A DNA stretch of 64,000 bases from Sulfurimonas sp. SAG-AH-194-C21 (GTDB taxonomy: Bacteria; Campylobacterota; Campylobacteria; Campylobacterales; Sulfurimonadaceae): contig NZ_JAEMVC010000004.1 in NCBI RefSeq assembly GCF_029215985.1, positions 48,223 through 112,222 on the forward strand, written 5' to 3'. The translations under genes and the position numbers were made by a program. Shown here piece by piece: positions 40,612 to 51,245 of this stretch. How positions within the stretch are numbered: the stretch's first letter is position 1; each line of letters begins with the position of its first letter. The notes below the pieces were generated by a model that was given only the letters and a program-made list of their open reading frames with translations, was not told where the DNA came from and searched no databases.

Positions 40612-41529
40612 ATGAAATACAGTAAGATAGTTTTACTACTCTCTACTGTACTCCCAATTCTTTTATCTGCAGCTGAACCTTCAGCGTTTGGTGCAGGTGA
40701 CCTCACAAGTTCAAATCCTTATGGCTTAACATCAAATGAAAAAGTTATTTTAGATACCAAAAATAAATTACATAAAGTTTCTGTTAAAAGCAATAACCAA
40801 GCAGATAAACTTGATTCATTAAGAGAAAGAATAGATGGACTACAGAGTATAATAGAGAGTCTCAGTAGACAAGCACACAAAAATAAAATAGACTTAAAAA
40901 AGCAGATACATGAGAACGAACTTAAAGCAAGCAATAGCTCTGAATATGAGAAACGTTTAAGTGAACTTGCTCAAAAAAATGAAACCCTAATCACACAACA
41001 AAAAGTTCTAATAAATGAAATTACTCTTATAGTTGATGAGATTAATAAAAAGTATGTTTCTAAAAATGAGTTTAATGCGCTAGTGAAAGATGTAAATGAT
41101 TTTAAAACTCTTGTTGCAAAAGAACTCAAAAATAAGAGTAGTAAAATATCTAAAGCAAAAGTAGAGAAGAAAAGCTCTGGACAACTTGATACAGATGCAA
41201 AAGCTTTTTTTGATAAGCAGTACTATACGAATGCTATTAAAAATTATGAGCTTTTGATAAGTAGAAATTATAAACCTGCTTATGCACATTATATGATTGG
41301 TGAGATGAACTATAAGAGAAAGAATTACTCAAATGCAATTTCATATTTTAAAAAGAGTTCAGCACTTTACTCAAAGGCTTCCTATATGCCTGCTCTTATG
41401 TTGCATACAGCTTTGAGTATGGAAGAGACTGGTGACACAGGACATGCAAAGGCTTTCTTTGGGGCAATAGTTGCTAAGTACCCTAACTCAGCTGAGGCTT
41501 CAGAGGCAAAACTCTATCTTCAGCCATAA
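40612..41529 (+). CDS. YbgF/CpoB-like TPR protein
   Basis: Coiled coil plus TPR C-terminus AKAFFDKQYYTNAIKNYELLIS...AHYMIGEMNYKRKNYSNAISYFKKS. Confidence 0.85.
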   Translation: MKYSKIVLLLSTVLPILLSAAEPSAFGAGDLTSSNPYGLTSNEKVILDTKNKLHKVSVKSNNQADKLDSLRERIDGLQSIIESLSRQAHKNKIDLKKQIHENELKASNSSEYEKRLSELAQKNETLITQQKVLINEITLIVDEINKKYVSKNEFNALVKDVNDFKTLVAKELKNKSSKISKAKVEKKSSGQLDTDAKAFFDKQYYTNAIKNYELLISRNYKPAYAHYMIGEMNYKRKNYSNAISYFKKSSALYSKASYMPALMLHTALSMEETGDTGHAKAFFGAIVAKYPNSAEASEAKLYLQP

Positions 41530-41576
41530 TATAGAAAATTATGTTAAAATCGCGCAATTAAAATTATAAGGAAATA

Positions 41577-42089
41577 ATGATGGCAATAGAAGCAAATCAA
41601 ATCGTATCAATAGAATATGAAGTAAAAGATGGTGACAAAGTAGTAGATAGTAATATTGGTGGAGCTCCATTAGTATTTATGTTTGGTAAAGGTCAAATTA
41701 TTCCAGGTTTAGAAAATGGAATTGTCAACATGACAGCTGGCGAAAAAGGTGACATTTTAGTTGAACCTACTGATGCTTACGGTGAGTACAATGATGATGC
41801 AACTCAAGAAGTCCCTGCTGATCAATTTGCTGGTATTCAACTTGAAATTGGTATGACTCTTTATGGTCAAGCTGAAGATGGTGGAACTACACAAGTAACT
41901 GTTAAAGAATTTGGTGGTGAGACTGTAACAATTGACTTTAACCATCCTTTAGCTGGAAAAACATTAATGTTTAGTGTTGCTGTTAACAGTGTTCGTGAAG
42001 CAACTGCTGATGAAGTACTAACTGGTATGCCAGCTGAAAATAAACCTGCTGAGGGTGAAAGCTGTGGAACAGGTTGTGGTTGCCACTAA
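41577..42089 (+). CDS. slyD: FKBP-type peptidyl-prolyl isomerase, SlyD-like with short Cys-rich tail
   Basis: IVSIEYEVKDGDKVVDSNIGGAPLVFMFGKGQIIPGLENGI; ends ESCGTGCGCH. Confidence 0.92.
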   Translation: MMAIEANQIVSIEYEVKDGDKVVDSNIGGAPLVFMFGKGQIIPGLENGIVNMTAGEKGDILVEPTDAYGEYNDDATQEVPADQFAGIQLEIGMTLYGQAEDGGTTQVTVKEFGGETVTIDFNHPLAGKTLMFSVAVNSVREATADEVLTGMPAENKPAEGESCGTGCGCH

Positions 42090-42837
42090 TTTTGTAACAG
42101 CGAGTGAAGCTTCATATCAGGCTCTTAAAACAGCCACACTTTTAAAAACCTTGAATGTTAATGCCTTAATAATGGGCGAAGTAGGGGTTGGTAAAAAGTG
42201 TTTAGCTTCATTTATACTTCCAGATGCATCTATTGTAGATGCATCTTATTTTGATGAGTTACTAGTCAGCCTTGAGTGTTGTAGTGAACTTATCATTACT
42301 AACATTGAGAACTCTCCAAACATTAAACGCCTTATTGATACGATTAAAGAAAAGCAGGTTAGAGTTATTGCAACTTCTAAAGGGGCTTTTTCAAATGAAT
42401 TTATTGATGATTTATTTAGTGTTAAATTCGATATTCCATCTTTATCACAACGAAAAGAAGATGTTGAATTATTAATAAAATTATTTGAAGAAGAGGCACT
42501 CACACTGTTTGGTGGTGAACTCAAGTTTGATATAGCTGACTTTACACCTGACTTGAGTCAAAATGCTAAATCTTTAAAACGCCAGGTTATGATTTCTTAC
42601 TTACATCAAGATATTCAAGATACAGAATTAATGCAAATTATTGAGAATTATTTACATGATAAAATGGGCTCTTTAAGTGATTATAGAAAGTATCTTTACC
42701 TTTATGAAGTACCCCTTATTAAAGCGGGTTTAGATAGGTTTGGTTCACAGTTACAGTTATCTGATAAACTTGGACTCAATAGAAATACATTAAGAAAAAA
42801 GATAGCAGACAATAAACAATATTTACAAGGAAAATAA
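42055..42837 (+). CDS. Degenerate sigma54-activator-like AAA+ protein with Fis-type HTH
   Basis: P-loop-like GEVGVGKK, C-terminal HTH LSDKLGLNRNTLRKKI; no receiver and no GAFTGA motif. Starts GTG inside slyD 3' end. Confidence 0.65.
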   Translation: MKAVEQVVVATNFVTASEASYQALKTATLLKTLNVNALIMGEVGVGKKCLASFILPDASIVDASYFDELLVSLECCSELIITNIENSPNIKRLIDTIKEKQVRVIATSKGAFSNEFIDDLFSVKFDIPSLSQRKEDVELLIKLFEEEALTLFGGELKFDIADFTPDLSQNAKSLKRQVMISYLHQDIQDTELMQIIENYLHDKMGSLSDYRKYLYLYEVPLIKAGLDRFGSQLQLSDKLGLNRNTLRKKIADNKQYLQGK

Positions 42838-43776
42838 ATGAGTAAAATAGCAATGATTTTTGCAGGACAAGGTTCTCAAGCAGTAGGAATGGGGAAAGAC
42901 TTTTATGATAATAGTGAAGTAGCTAGAGAAATGTTCGCTAAAGCTGGAGAAAGAATAGGTGTTGATTTCAAAGAATTAATTTTTGAAGAAAATGAAAAGC
43001 TTGCTCAAACTGCTTATACTCAGCCTGCTATTTTATTAGTGCAGATGATAGCTTATAAACTTTTTACTGATGCTTGTCCTGATGTGAAACCAACTATGTT
43101 TTTAGGACACTCTTTAGGAGAGTTTTCTGCTTTATGTGCATCTGGTGCTATTGATTATATTGATGCTGTTGAACTTGTACATAAACGCGGCTCATTTATG
43201 CAAGAAGCTTGTGTTAGTGTAAACGCAGGGATGATGGTTCTTGTTGGACTTGATGATGAGTCGGTTGAGAAAGTATGTGCAGAAGCATTAGCAGCGGGTA
43301 AAAAAGTATGGCCTGCTAACTATAACCAAGATGGTCAGTTAGTAGTTGCTGGAATAAAAGATGATTTAGCTTCTTTAGAGCAGACTTTTAAAGATGCTGG
43401 GGCAAAACGTGCCATATTACTTGATATGTCAGTTGCCTCTCATTGTGAGCTTTTAGCTTCTGCACAAGAGCCTTTGGCAGAGCTAATGGGAAAAATGGTT
43501 AGTGATAACTTTTCAGCACCAATTATCTCTAATGTAACAACTGAGAAATACTCTTCTAAAGCGCAAGCAGTTGCACTTCTTAAAGATCAACTTGTTAAAC
43601 CAGTAAAGTACAAGCAGTCTATCTTAGCAGTAGCTCCAGAACTTGATATGGCGATAGAGTTTGGAAATGGTATAACACTTAAGGGACTTAACCGAAGAAT
43701 AGCAAAAGAGTTAAAAACAGTAAACATCTCTGATATGGTATCTTTAGAAAAAGTTAAAGAAGAACTAAGCGCTTAG
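42838..43776 (+). CDS. fabD: Malonyl CoA-acyl carrier protein transacylase
   Basis: IFAGQGSQAVGMGKDFYD, FLGHSLGEFSALCASGA. Confidence 0.97.
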   Translation: MSKIAMIFAGQGSQAVGMGKDFYDNSEVAREMFAKAGERIGVDFKELIFEENEKLAQTAYTQPAILLVQMIAYKLFTDACPDVKPTMFLGHSLGEFSALCASGAIDYIDAVELVHKRGSFMQEACVSVNAGMMVLVGLDDESVEKVCAEALAAGKKVWPANYNQDGQLVVAGIKDDLASLEQTFKDAGAKRAILLDMSVASHCELLASAQEPLAELMGKMVSDNFSAPIISNVTTEKYSSKAQAVALLKDQLVKPVKYKQSILAVAPELDMAIEFGNGITLKGLNRRIAKELKTVNISDMVSLEKVKEELSA

Positions 43777-43778
43777 TC

Positions 43779-44495
43779 ATGAAAGTTACACTTGCCCAAA
43801 TATCACCTAAGTTAAACAAAACTAACTTAGCTGATATGGTAAAAATTATAAATAGTGTTAAAGATAGTAGTGAGCTGATAGTCTTTCCTGAACTCTCTTT
43901 AAGTGGTTACATGCTCCAAGATAAACTAAGCGAAGATGCTTGGAGTATTGAAGAGTTAGACGAACTTAGAGGGCTGAGTAAAGATATAGATATAGTTGTG
44001 GGTGCTGCGTTTAGAGGTAAAAGTCATTTTAGAAATGCCGCTCTTTACTTTTCTAAAGGTGAGTTTATAAGTAGACATAACAAGGTACACCTTCCAAATT
44101 ACGGAATGTTTGAAGAAGCTCGTTACTTTGAAGCTGGGAATATTTTTGAGAGTTTTATAGTTGATGATAAAACTATCTCTATGGTTATTTGTGAAGATCT
44201 TTGGCACAAAAATGTACATCATGACCTGATAGGACAAAATCCTGATATTATTATAGCACTAGTTGCTTCTCCTGCACGTGGATTTAGTGATGATGGTTTG
44301 GAGATACAAACGCAGTGGTATGATATTATCAAAACAGTGGCGTTAGAGTGCTCAGCTAAACTTATCTTTGTAAACCGAGTTGGTTTTGAAGATGGGCTTG
44401 GTTTTTGGGGTGGCTCTTGCACGGTTGATGAGTCAGGTAGTATTCACAACAGGCAAGAAAATTTTAAAAAAATAATTAAAACAGTAGAGGTTTAA
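43779..44495 (+). CDS. Carbon-nitrogen hydrolase (nitrilase family)
   Basis: LIVFPELSLSGY, KVHLPNYGMFEEARYFEAG, SMVICEDLWH (E-K-C triad). Confidence 0.88.
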   Translation: MKVTLAQISPKLNKTNLADMVKIINSVKDSSELIVFPELSLSGYMLQDKLSEDAWSIEELDELRGLSKDIDIVVGAAFRGKSHFRNAALYFSKGEFISRHNKVHLPNYGMFEEARYFEAGNIFESFIVDDKTISMVICEDLWHKNVHHDLIGQNPDIIIALVASPARGFSDDGLEIQTQWYDIIKTVALECSAKLIFVNRVGFEDGLGFWGGSCTVDESGSIHNRQENFKKIIKTVEV

Positions 44496-44496
44496 A

Positions 44497-45195
44497 ATGA
44501 AGAAAATAGCAATTATGGGTGCAATGCCAGAAGAAGTGGCTCCAATATTAGAAAAACTAGGTGCGTACAAAACAACAGAGTATGCAGGTAATAAATATTA
44601 TGAAGCTACATATAATGGTGTAGAGTTAGTTGTGGCTTACTCAAAAATTGGAAAGGTGTTTTCAGCACTTACTGCGACAACAATGATAGAGCATTTTTCT
44701 TGTGATATGCTTCTTTTTTCAGGTGTTGCTGGAGGAATTAATCCCTCTCTTAAAATTGGAGATTTAATTGTTGCTACAAAACTCTCACAACATGATTTAG
44801 ATATCACTGTTTTTGGTCATCCAATGGGTTATGTTCCTGAAGGTTCTGTTTTTATTGAGGCAGATAAAGACTTACTGACACTTTCAAAAGTTGTAGCATC
44901 TGAGCTTGGTAAAACTGTAGTTGAAGGTGTTATAGCTAGTGGAGACCAGTTTGTCAATGATGAAGCAGTTAAAGCAAATATTGTCAAACACTTTAATGCA
45001 GATGCCCTAGAGATGGAGGGAGGAAGTGTTGCTGTTGTTTGTAATGCACTTAATGTACCTTTTTTCATCCTTCGCGCTATAAGTGATACAGCAGATACAG
45101 ATGCAAGTTTTTCATTTGATGAATTTATGGAATCAAGTGCAATTATTAGTGCAGAATTTATCATGAAGATGGTTGATAAAGTAATAGCAAAATAA
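44497..45195 (+). CDS. mtnN: MTA/SAH nucleosidase
   Basis: IAIMGAMPEEVAPILEKL, FSGVAGGINPSLKIGDLIVA, ALEMEGGSVAVVC. Confidence 0.95.
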   Translation: MKKIAIMGAMPEEVAPILEKLGAYKTTEYAGNKYYEATYNGVELVVAYSKIGKVFSALTATTMIEHFSCDMLLFSGVAGGINPSLKIGDLIVATKLSQHDLDITVFGHPMGYVPEGSVFIEADKDLLTLSKVVASELGKTVVEGVIASGDQFVNDEAVKANIVKHFNADALEMEGGSVAVVCNALNVPFFILRAISDTADTDASFSFDEFMESSAIISAEFIMKMVDKVIAK

Positions 45196-45944
45196 TGGGT
45201 ATCAAACTCTCTAAAAAAATCATGTCAAAACTAGGCAAGACTAATGCCGAGTTTAAACTAATAGCAGAGGGTGATAAGATACTTGTAGGCCTCTCTGGAG
45301 GTAAAGACTCACTTACTATGATTCATGCGATGAGAGAGCAGCAGAGACGTGCTCCTTTTGAGTTTGAGTTTATCGCTGTAACTATCTCTTATGGAATGGG
45401 TGAGGACTACTCAGCACTTGCTGCTCATTGCGCGGAGCATGGTATCAAACATATTATCAAAGAGACACAGACTTATGAACTTGCAAAAGAGAAGATTCGT
45501 AAAAATTCCTCTTTTTGTAGTTTTTTCTCTCGTATGAGAAGAGGGTATCTTTATAGTGTAGCATTAGAGTTAGGTTGCAATAAAGTAGCACTTGGACATC
45601 ACCTTGATGATGCTGCTGAGAGTTTTTTTATGAACTTTATTTATAATGGCCAGATGAGAAGTTTAGCCCCAAAATATACTGCAACTAATGGGCTTATAGT
45701 TATCCGTCCACTCATCCAAATGCGCGAACGCCAACTTAGAGCTTTTGTAGTAGATAATGATATAGAAGCTATTGGTGATGAGGCTTGTCCTGCTATGCAC
45801 TTTGATGTTAAAATGCCTCATGCAAGAGAAAATACTAAACAGATGTTAGCAAAAATGGAAGTAGATTTTCCACAACTTTTTACTTCTCTTAATTCTGCAT
45901 TTAAAAACATCAGTGCAGATAGTTTTTTTATAGTCGAAGAGTAA
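45195..45944 (+). CDS. ttcA: TtcA-like tRNA thiolation ATPase
   Basis: KILVGLSGGKDSLTMIHAM (PP-loop), ALGHHLDDAAESFFMN. Confidence 0.85.
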   Translation: MGIKLSKKIMSKLGKTNAEFKLIAEGDKILVGLSGGKDSLTMIHAMREQQRRAPFEFEFIAVTISYGMGEDYSALAAHCAEHGIKHIIKETQTYELAKEKIRKNSSFCSFFSRMRRGYLYSVALELGCNKVALGHHLDDAAESFFMNFIYNGQMRSLAPKYTATNGLIVIRPLIQMRERQLRAFVVDNDIEAIGDEACPAMHFDVKMPHARENTKQMLAKMEVDFPQLFTSLNSAFKNISADSFFIVEE

Positions 45945-45951
45945 CATTTTT

Positions 45952-45976
45952 AAGCTAATTATTGATTAGTCGATAT
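45952..45976 (+). promoter_or_regulatory. Possible sigma28-like promoter
   Basis: TAAG-N15-CGATAT upstream of the ATG at 46001. Confidence 0.35.
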
Positions 45977-46000
45977 TATCCTTAACTCAAAGGATATATC

Positions 46001-46981
46001 ATGAAAATCGCTAATTCAAACATCGCCTTAGCATCTTCGTATAAACAAGAAAAACAAACGATAGAAAAAGAATCTCTTATACAATGGTTCAGGGCAGAAG
46101 ATGCACCTAACCAGATAGTAAGAGGCTCAAATACTTTTCTTTCAAACAATCTAAAATCCTTAAATATATCAGATAAAGAGTTGATAGATGAACCACAACT
46201 CGACCCAAAATTAATGCAAATAGTTAGAGCATTAGAAGCATTGATGGGTAAAAAAATCAAGATAGTCATGCCCTATAGTCAAGACTCTCGGGAGCCTAAT
46301 GGACAAAGTGAACTTCAAGGTTGGGGCATAGACTACAGTTATTCAAAAACAGAAACTTCACGCCAAGAGTTGAACTTTTCTGCAAAGGGTAGTATTGCAT
46401 TAGAAAATGGAAAAACTATAGACTTTAAACTTATGCTGAGTATGAAAAGTGAGAGTATAAAAAGTGAGTCTATTACTTTTAAAGGAGGTGATGCACTCAT
46501 AGACCCTTTAGTTATAAACTTTGGTAATGAACAGGTCTCTTTTAGTGATATAAAACAAAATCTTGACCTTGACTTGGATGGTAATGTAGATGAGTTTAAT
46601 TTTATCAACAGTTCAAGCGGTTTTTTAGCCTTAGATAAAAATGAAGATGGACAAATAAATGATGGGAGTGAACTCTTTGGTCCAAATTCTGGAAATGGTT
46701 TTAGAGATTTAAAAGAGTATGATAATGATAAAAATGGCTGGATAGATGAAAATGATAGTGTCTTTGATAAACTCTTGATATGGACAAAAGATAGTGAGGG
46801 AAAAGACACTTTTTATAGTTTAAAAGACAAGGGCATTGGTGCACTGTATCTAGAGAGTGTTACAACTAAGTTTGATTTTGAAAAAGGAGAAGAGTTGTTT
46901 GGAAAAATGGCTGAGAGTTCTGTATTTTTAAGAGAAAATGGCTCGGTTGGGGTGATAAATGAGTTAGATATTAAAATCTAA
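46001..46981 (+). CDS. EF-hand-like Asp-rich repeat protein, uncharacterised family
   Basis: DLDLDGNVDEFNFINSSSGFLALDKNEDGQINDGSELFGPNSGNGFRDLKEYDNDKNGWIDENDSVFDKLLIWTKD. Confidence 0.75.
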   Translation: MKIANSNIALASSYKQEKQTIEKESLIQWFRAEDAPNQIVRGSNTFLSNNLKSLNISDKELIDEPQLDPKLMQIVRALEALMGKKIKIVMPYSQDSREPNGQSELQGWGIDYSYSKTETSRQELNFSAKGSIALENGKTIDFKLMLSMKSESIKSESITFKGGDALIDPLVINFGNEQVSFSDIKQNLDLDLDGNVDEFNFINSSSGFLALDKNEDGQINDGSELFGPNSGNGFRDLKEYDNDKNGWIDENDSVFDKLLIWTKDSEGKDTFYSLKDKGIGALYLESVTTKFDFEKGEELFGKMAESSVFLRENGSVGVINELDIKI

Positions 46982-47463
46982 TCATCTTCATAAATTACAA
47001 CTGTTCCCGCTAAGAGATCATGTAAGCCGCGTTTATCATCTCTTATAGCAACCATAATGAAACCGATAAGAAATGAAAAAGTAGAAGCGATATAACCAAA
47101 AGATCGAGTTATTGCTTGTCTATTATCGATATCTTGAAAATTTTTAGCATCAACAATTTTAATATGTACAAACTTTTTTCCAGGTGTAGCCCCTTTAAAT
47201 CTTTTCCAAAACAGCATTGTAATAAGTAAAACAGAGACTTCAAAAAGTAGTTCCCATTTGAAGGAGGTTTGCGGTAGAGTATCTAGTGCATGAGTATTCG
47301 CACTCATAGCCATCATCACATTATGTTTATATTGTGAAAAGTCAAACCAGTTACCATCACTTAAAAGGTAGATAACAATTCCAACCGGTAGTGCTAAAAA
47401 AACCGTATCAAGAAGTGAGGCTACAAAACGAATAGTAAAACCTGCATATCTAATAGTGCCCAT
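46978..47463 (-). CDS. RDD family membrane protein
   Basis: YAGFTIRFVASLLDTVFLALPVGIVIYLL...GATPGKKFVHIKIVDAK. Confidence 0.85.
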   Translation of the reverse strand: MGTIRYAGFTIRFVASLLDTVFLALPVGIVIYLLSDGNWFDFSQYKHNVMMAMSANTHALDTLPQTSFKWELLFEVSVLLITMLFWKRFKGATPGKKFVHIKIVDAKNFQDIDNRQAITRSFGYIASTFSFLIGFIMVAIRDDKRGLHDLLAGTVVIYEDD

Positions 47464-49601
47464 TACTCAAGTAGTCCATACTCATGAGGTGGTTTTGGCT
47501 CACCATAATAGTAACCCTGAATATAATCAATCCCAAGCTCATGAACTATATCATTAAGCTCTTTTGAACTTACAAATTCTGCAATGGTTTTTATATTCGC
47601 ACTTTTAGCATAGCTTAGCATACCTTTTAACATATGTTGTATATTTTCATCATAGGTCAGCTTTTGTATGATGGAGCCATCAATTTTTATATAGTCAATT
47701 TTTAGCTGTAATATATGTGCAAAGTTAGAGTATCCAGATCCAAAATCATCAATAGAAACTTGACAACCGTAACTCTTTACCATAGTAATAAATTCTTTTA
47801 AAAGATCATAATCTGCTATATCCTCTGATTCTAATATTTCAAATGTCATACCTTTACCACCATATTTTTCAAGACGATTACGTATATACTCTACCATACT
47901 TGTAGAAGTGATATTTTCATATGTAAGATTCATTGAAATATCAATACTGTTTTTTTCAAATATATTAAAAACTTTTTGCATCATCTGGCGTGAAAAGTAT
48001 TCAAATGATTTATCTTCTTTTGCTGAATCTAAAAAATAATATGGAGAAATAACTTCGCCATCATCTGTTTCTATTCGAGCAAGAGCCTCATATTTTAATA
48101 TTTTAGCTGTTTTAGTATCTACTATAGGTTGTAAATATGGAGTGATATTTCCCTCATTAAGAGCACGTTTGTATATCATGAGCCTCTTAAGTGTTTCTTC
48201 TTCTAATTGCAAGGAAGATTGATTGTTTTTATACACTTTATATTGTATCTTAGAAAGAATTGCTTCTTGAAGTACTAAATCTGCATGGTTAAATAGGTTA
48301 GATAGTCCATATGCGATACCGGCAGTAAAATCTGCACTTATATCTTCATTTAACGTATTGACATGGTATGTATTGTCCATTAGAATTGAGTGTTGTATCA
48401 GTAGTAAATATTTCTCAAAAAGAAGAGGATTTGGGATAAGAATAGCAAACTCTTTGAGGTTGAGAGAGTAAAGGGAAACTTCTGCATCTCGAATTATATT
48501 TTGAAGTTGTTGTGTCTTATTTGAAATCATACTCACTGTAAAATCAAAACCATAGAGGTTTTTCAACATATTGACCTGTCTAATATGTAAGATAATAAGC
48601 ATTGCTTCTTCATCTAAAAGATTGATATCATGGACTAGTGTATTCCTATTTGGTAGTTTTGTTACATGGTCCATGTTTTTTAAATTAGTGATTTCATCAT
48701 CATGCATATCAAGTACAACACTGTTTCTACCATTTTTTTTAGCTTTTGAAAGATTTGAGTCTGCTAAATTATAAATATCATTACAGTATAAATTTTTATC
48801 TTGAGTATGGATGTTTACCGCTCCAATAGAGAGTGTGAAAAAGTCAGAGACTTGACTCTTTTCATTAATAATCTTGAGTGATTCTACACAGTTTAATAAT
48901 TTTTTACTTAAATTTTCTATATAGCTATCATCGTAATCAATTAGAATGATAGCGAATTCTAATTCAGTAACTTTGAAAATTTCATAGATTTTATTTTCTA
49001 AACATATCTTGAGACCATCCGCAATCTGTAAAATTGCTTTATCTGCTAAGAGTCGGCCATGTGTATCTTTATAGTCTTCATAATAGTCTACACTTAGTAA
49101 AAGTAGGGCAAAATACTCTTTTTTCCAATTTGTACGGTTTAGCTCTCTTTTAAAAAATGTATCAAAATATCTTCGATTACTTAAAAGTGTTAAGGGATCC
49201 TTGATAGATAATTCTTCAAGCTTTTTTTTACTTGTAATGTCTTCATTCACAGCGGTATAACCAATCTTTATATCTTGATCATCATAAAGAGGCTCTATAA
49301 ATGCTTTAACCCAATACTCTTCACCCGTGACTTTGTTGTTTTTAAATTCTCCAGTCCATATTTCATTTTTGTGAAGTGTTTTCCAAAGGTCTTGTATAAC
49401 AGATTTATCTAAATCTTGATTGCGAAATATACTATGGTTTTGTCCAATAATTTCTTCTCTTTTATACCCTGTTAATTCTAAGTATGCAGTAGAAATATCG
49501 ATAATCTTTCCAGCGAGATCAGAAGTAGTTATATATACATATTTGTCAATAATTTTATCTTTTTGAGATAAAAGAAACTTTTTATTGTTAATTATATTCA
49601 A
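47463..49601 (-). CDS. PAS - degenerate GGDEF (two copies) - EAL protein
   Basis: PAS (STAYLELTGYKREEIIGQNHSIFRN); DPLTLLSNRRYFDTFF...TELEFA; MDHVTKLPNRNTLV...NLKEFAILI; EAL (YEALARIE...DDFGSGYSNF...KIDGSII). Confidence 0.88.
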   Translation of the reverse strand: MNIINNKKFLLSQKDKIIDKYVYITTSDLAGKIIDISTAYLELTGYKREEIIGQNHSIFRNQDLDKSVIQDLWKTLHKNEIWTGEFKNNKVTGEEYWVKAFIEPLYDDQDIKIGYTAVNEDITSKKKLEELSIKDPLTLLSNRRYFDTFFKRELNRTNWKKEYFALLLLSVDYYEDYKDTHGRLLADKAILQIADGLKICLENKIYEIFKVTELEFAIILIDYDDSYIENLSKKLLNCVESLKIINEKSQVSDFFTLSIGAVNIHTQDKNLYCNDIYNLADSNLSKAKKNGRNSVVLDMHDDEITNLKNMDHVTKLPNRNTLVHDINLLDEEAMLIILHIRQVNMLKNLYGFDFTVSMISNKTQQLQNIIRDAEVSLYSLNLKEFAILIPNPLLFEKYLLLIQHSILMDNTYHVNTLNEDISADFTAGIAYGLSNLFNHADLVLQEAILSKIQYKVYKNNQSSLQLEEETLKRLMIYKRALNEGNITPYLQPIVDTKTAKILKYEALARIETDDGEVISPYYFLDSAKEDKSFEYFSRQMMQKVFNIFEKNSIDISMNLTYENITSTSMVEYIRNRLEKYGGKGMTFEILESEDIADYDLLKEFITMVKSYGCQVSIDDFGSGYSNFAHILQLKIDYIKIDGSIIQKLTYDENIQHMLKGMLSYAKSANIKTIAEFVSSKELNDIVHELGIDYIQGYYYGEPKPPHEYGLLE

Positions 49602-49692
49602 ATAAAAACCCCCAAATTAGTAATCTATATTATTATACATAATAAAAAATTATAAAATACTAAGAGGAGAAAGATTTTTGATATTTTGGAAG

Positions 49693-49721
49693 TATAGAGA
49701 AACTGGAGAAGCCTCTCTATA
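49693..49721 (-). terminator. Candidate hairpin downstream of guaB
   Basis: TATAGAGA-N13-TCTCTATA. Confidence 0.35.
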
Positions 49722-49728
49722 TTAAATA

Positions 49729-51183
<1,455 letters not shown>

Positions 51184-51245
51184 TTAAAATTTTTGGATTA
51201 TATCTATATTGTGCTAAAAAAGAGGTAAAAGTATTTCTTTAATGG

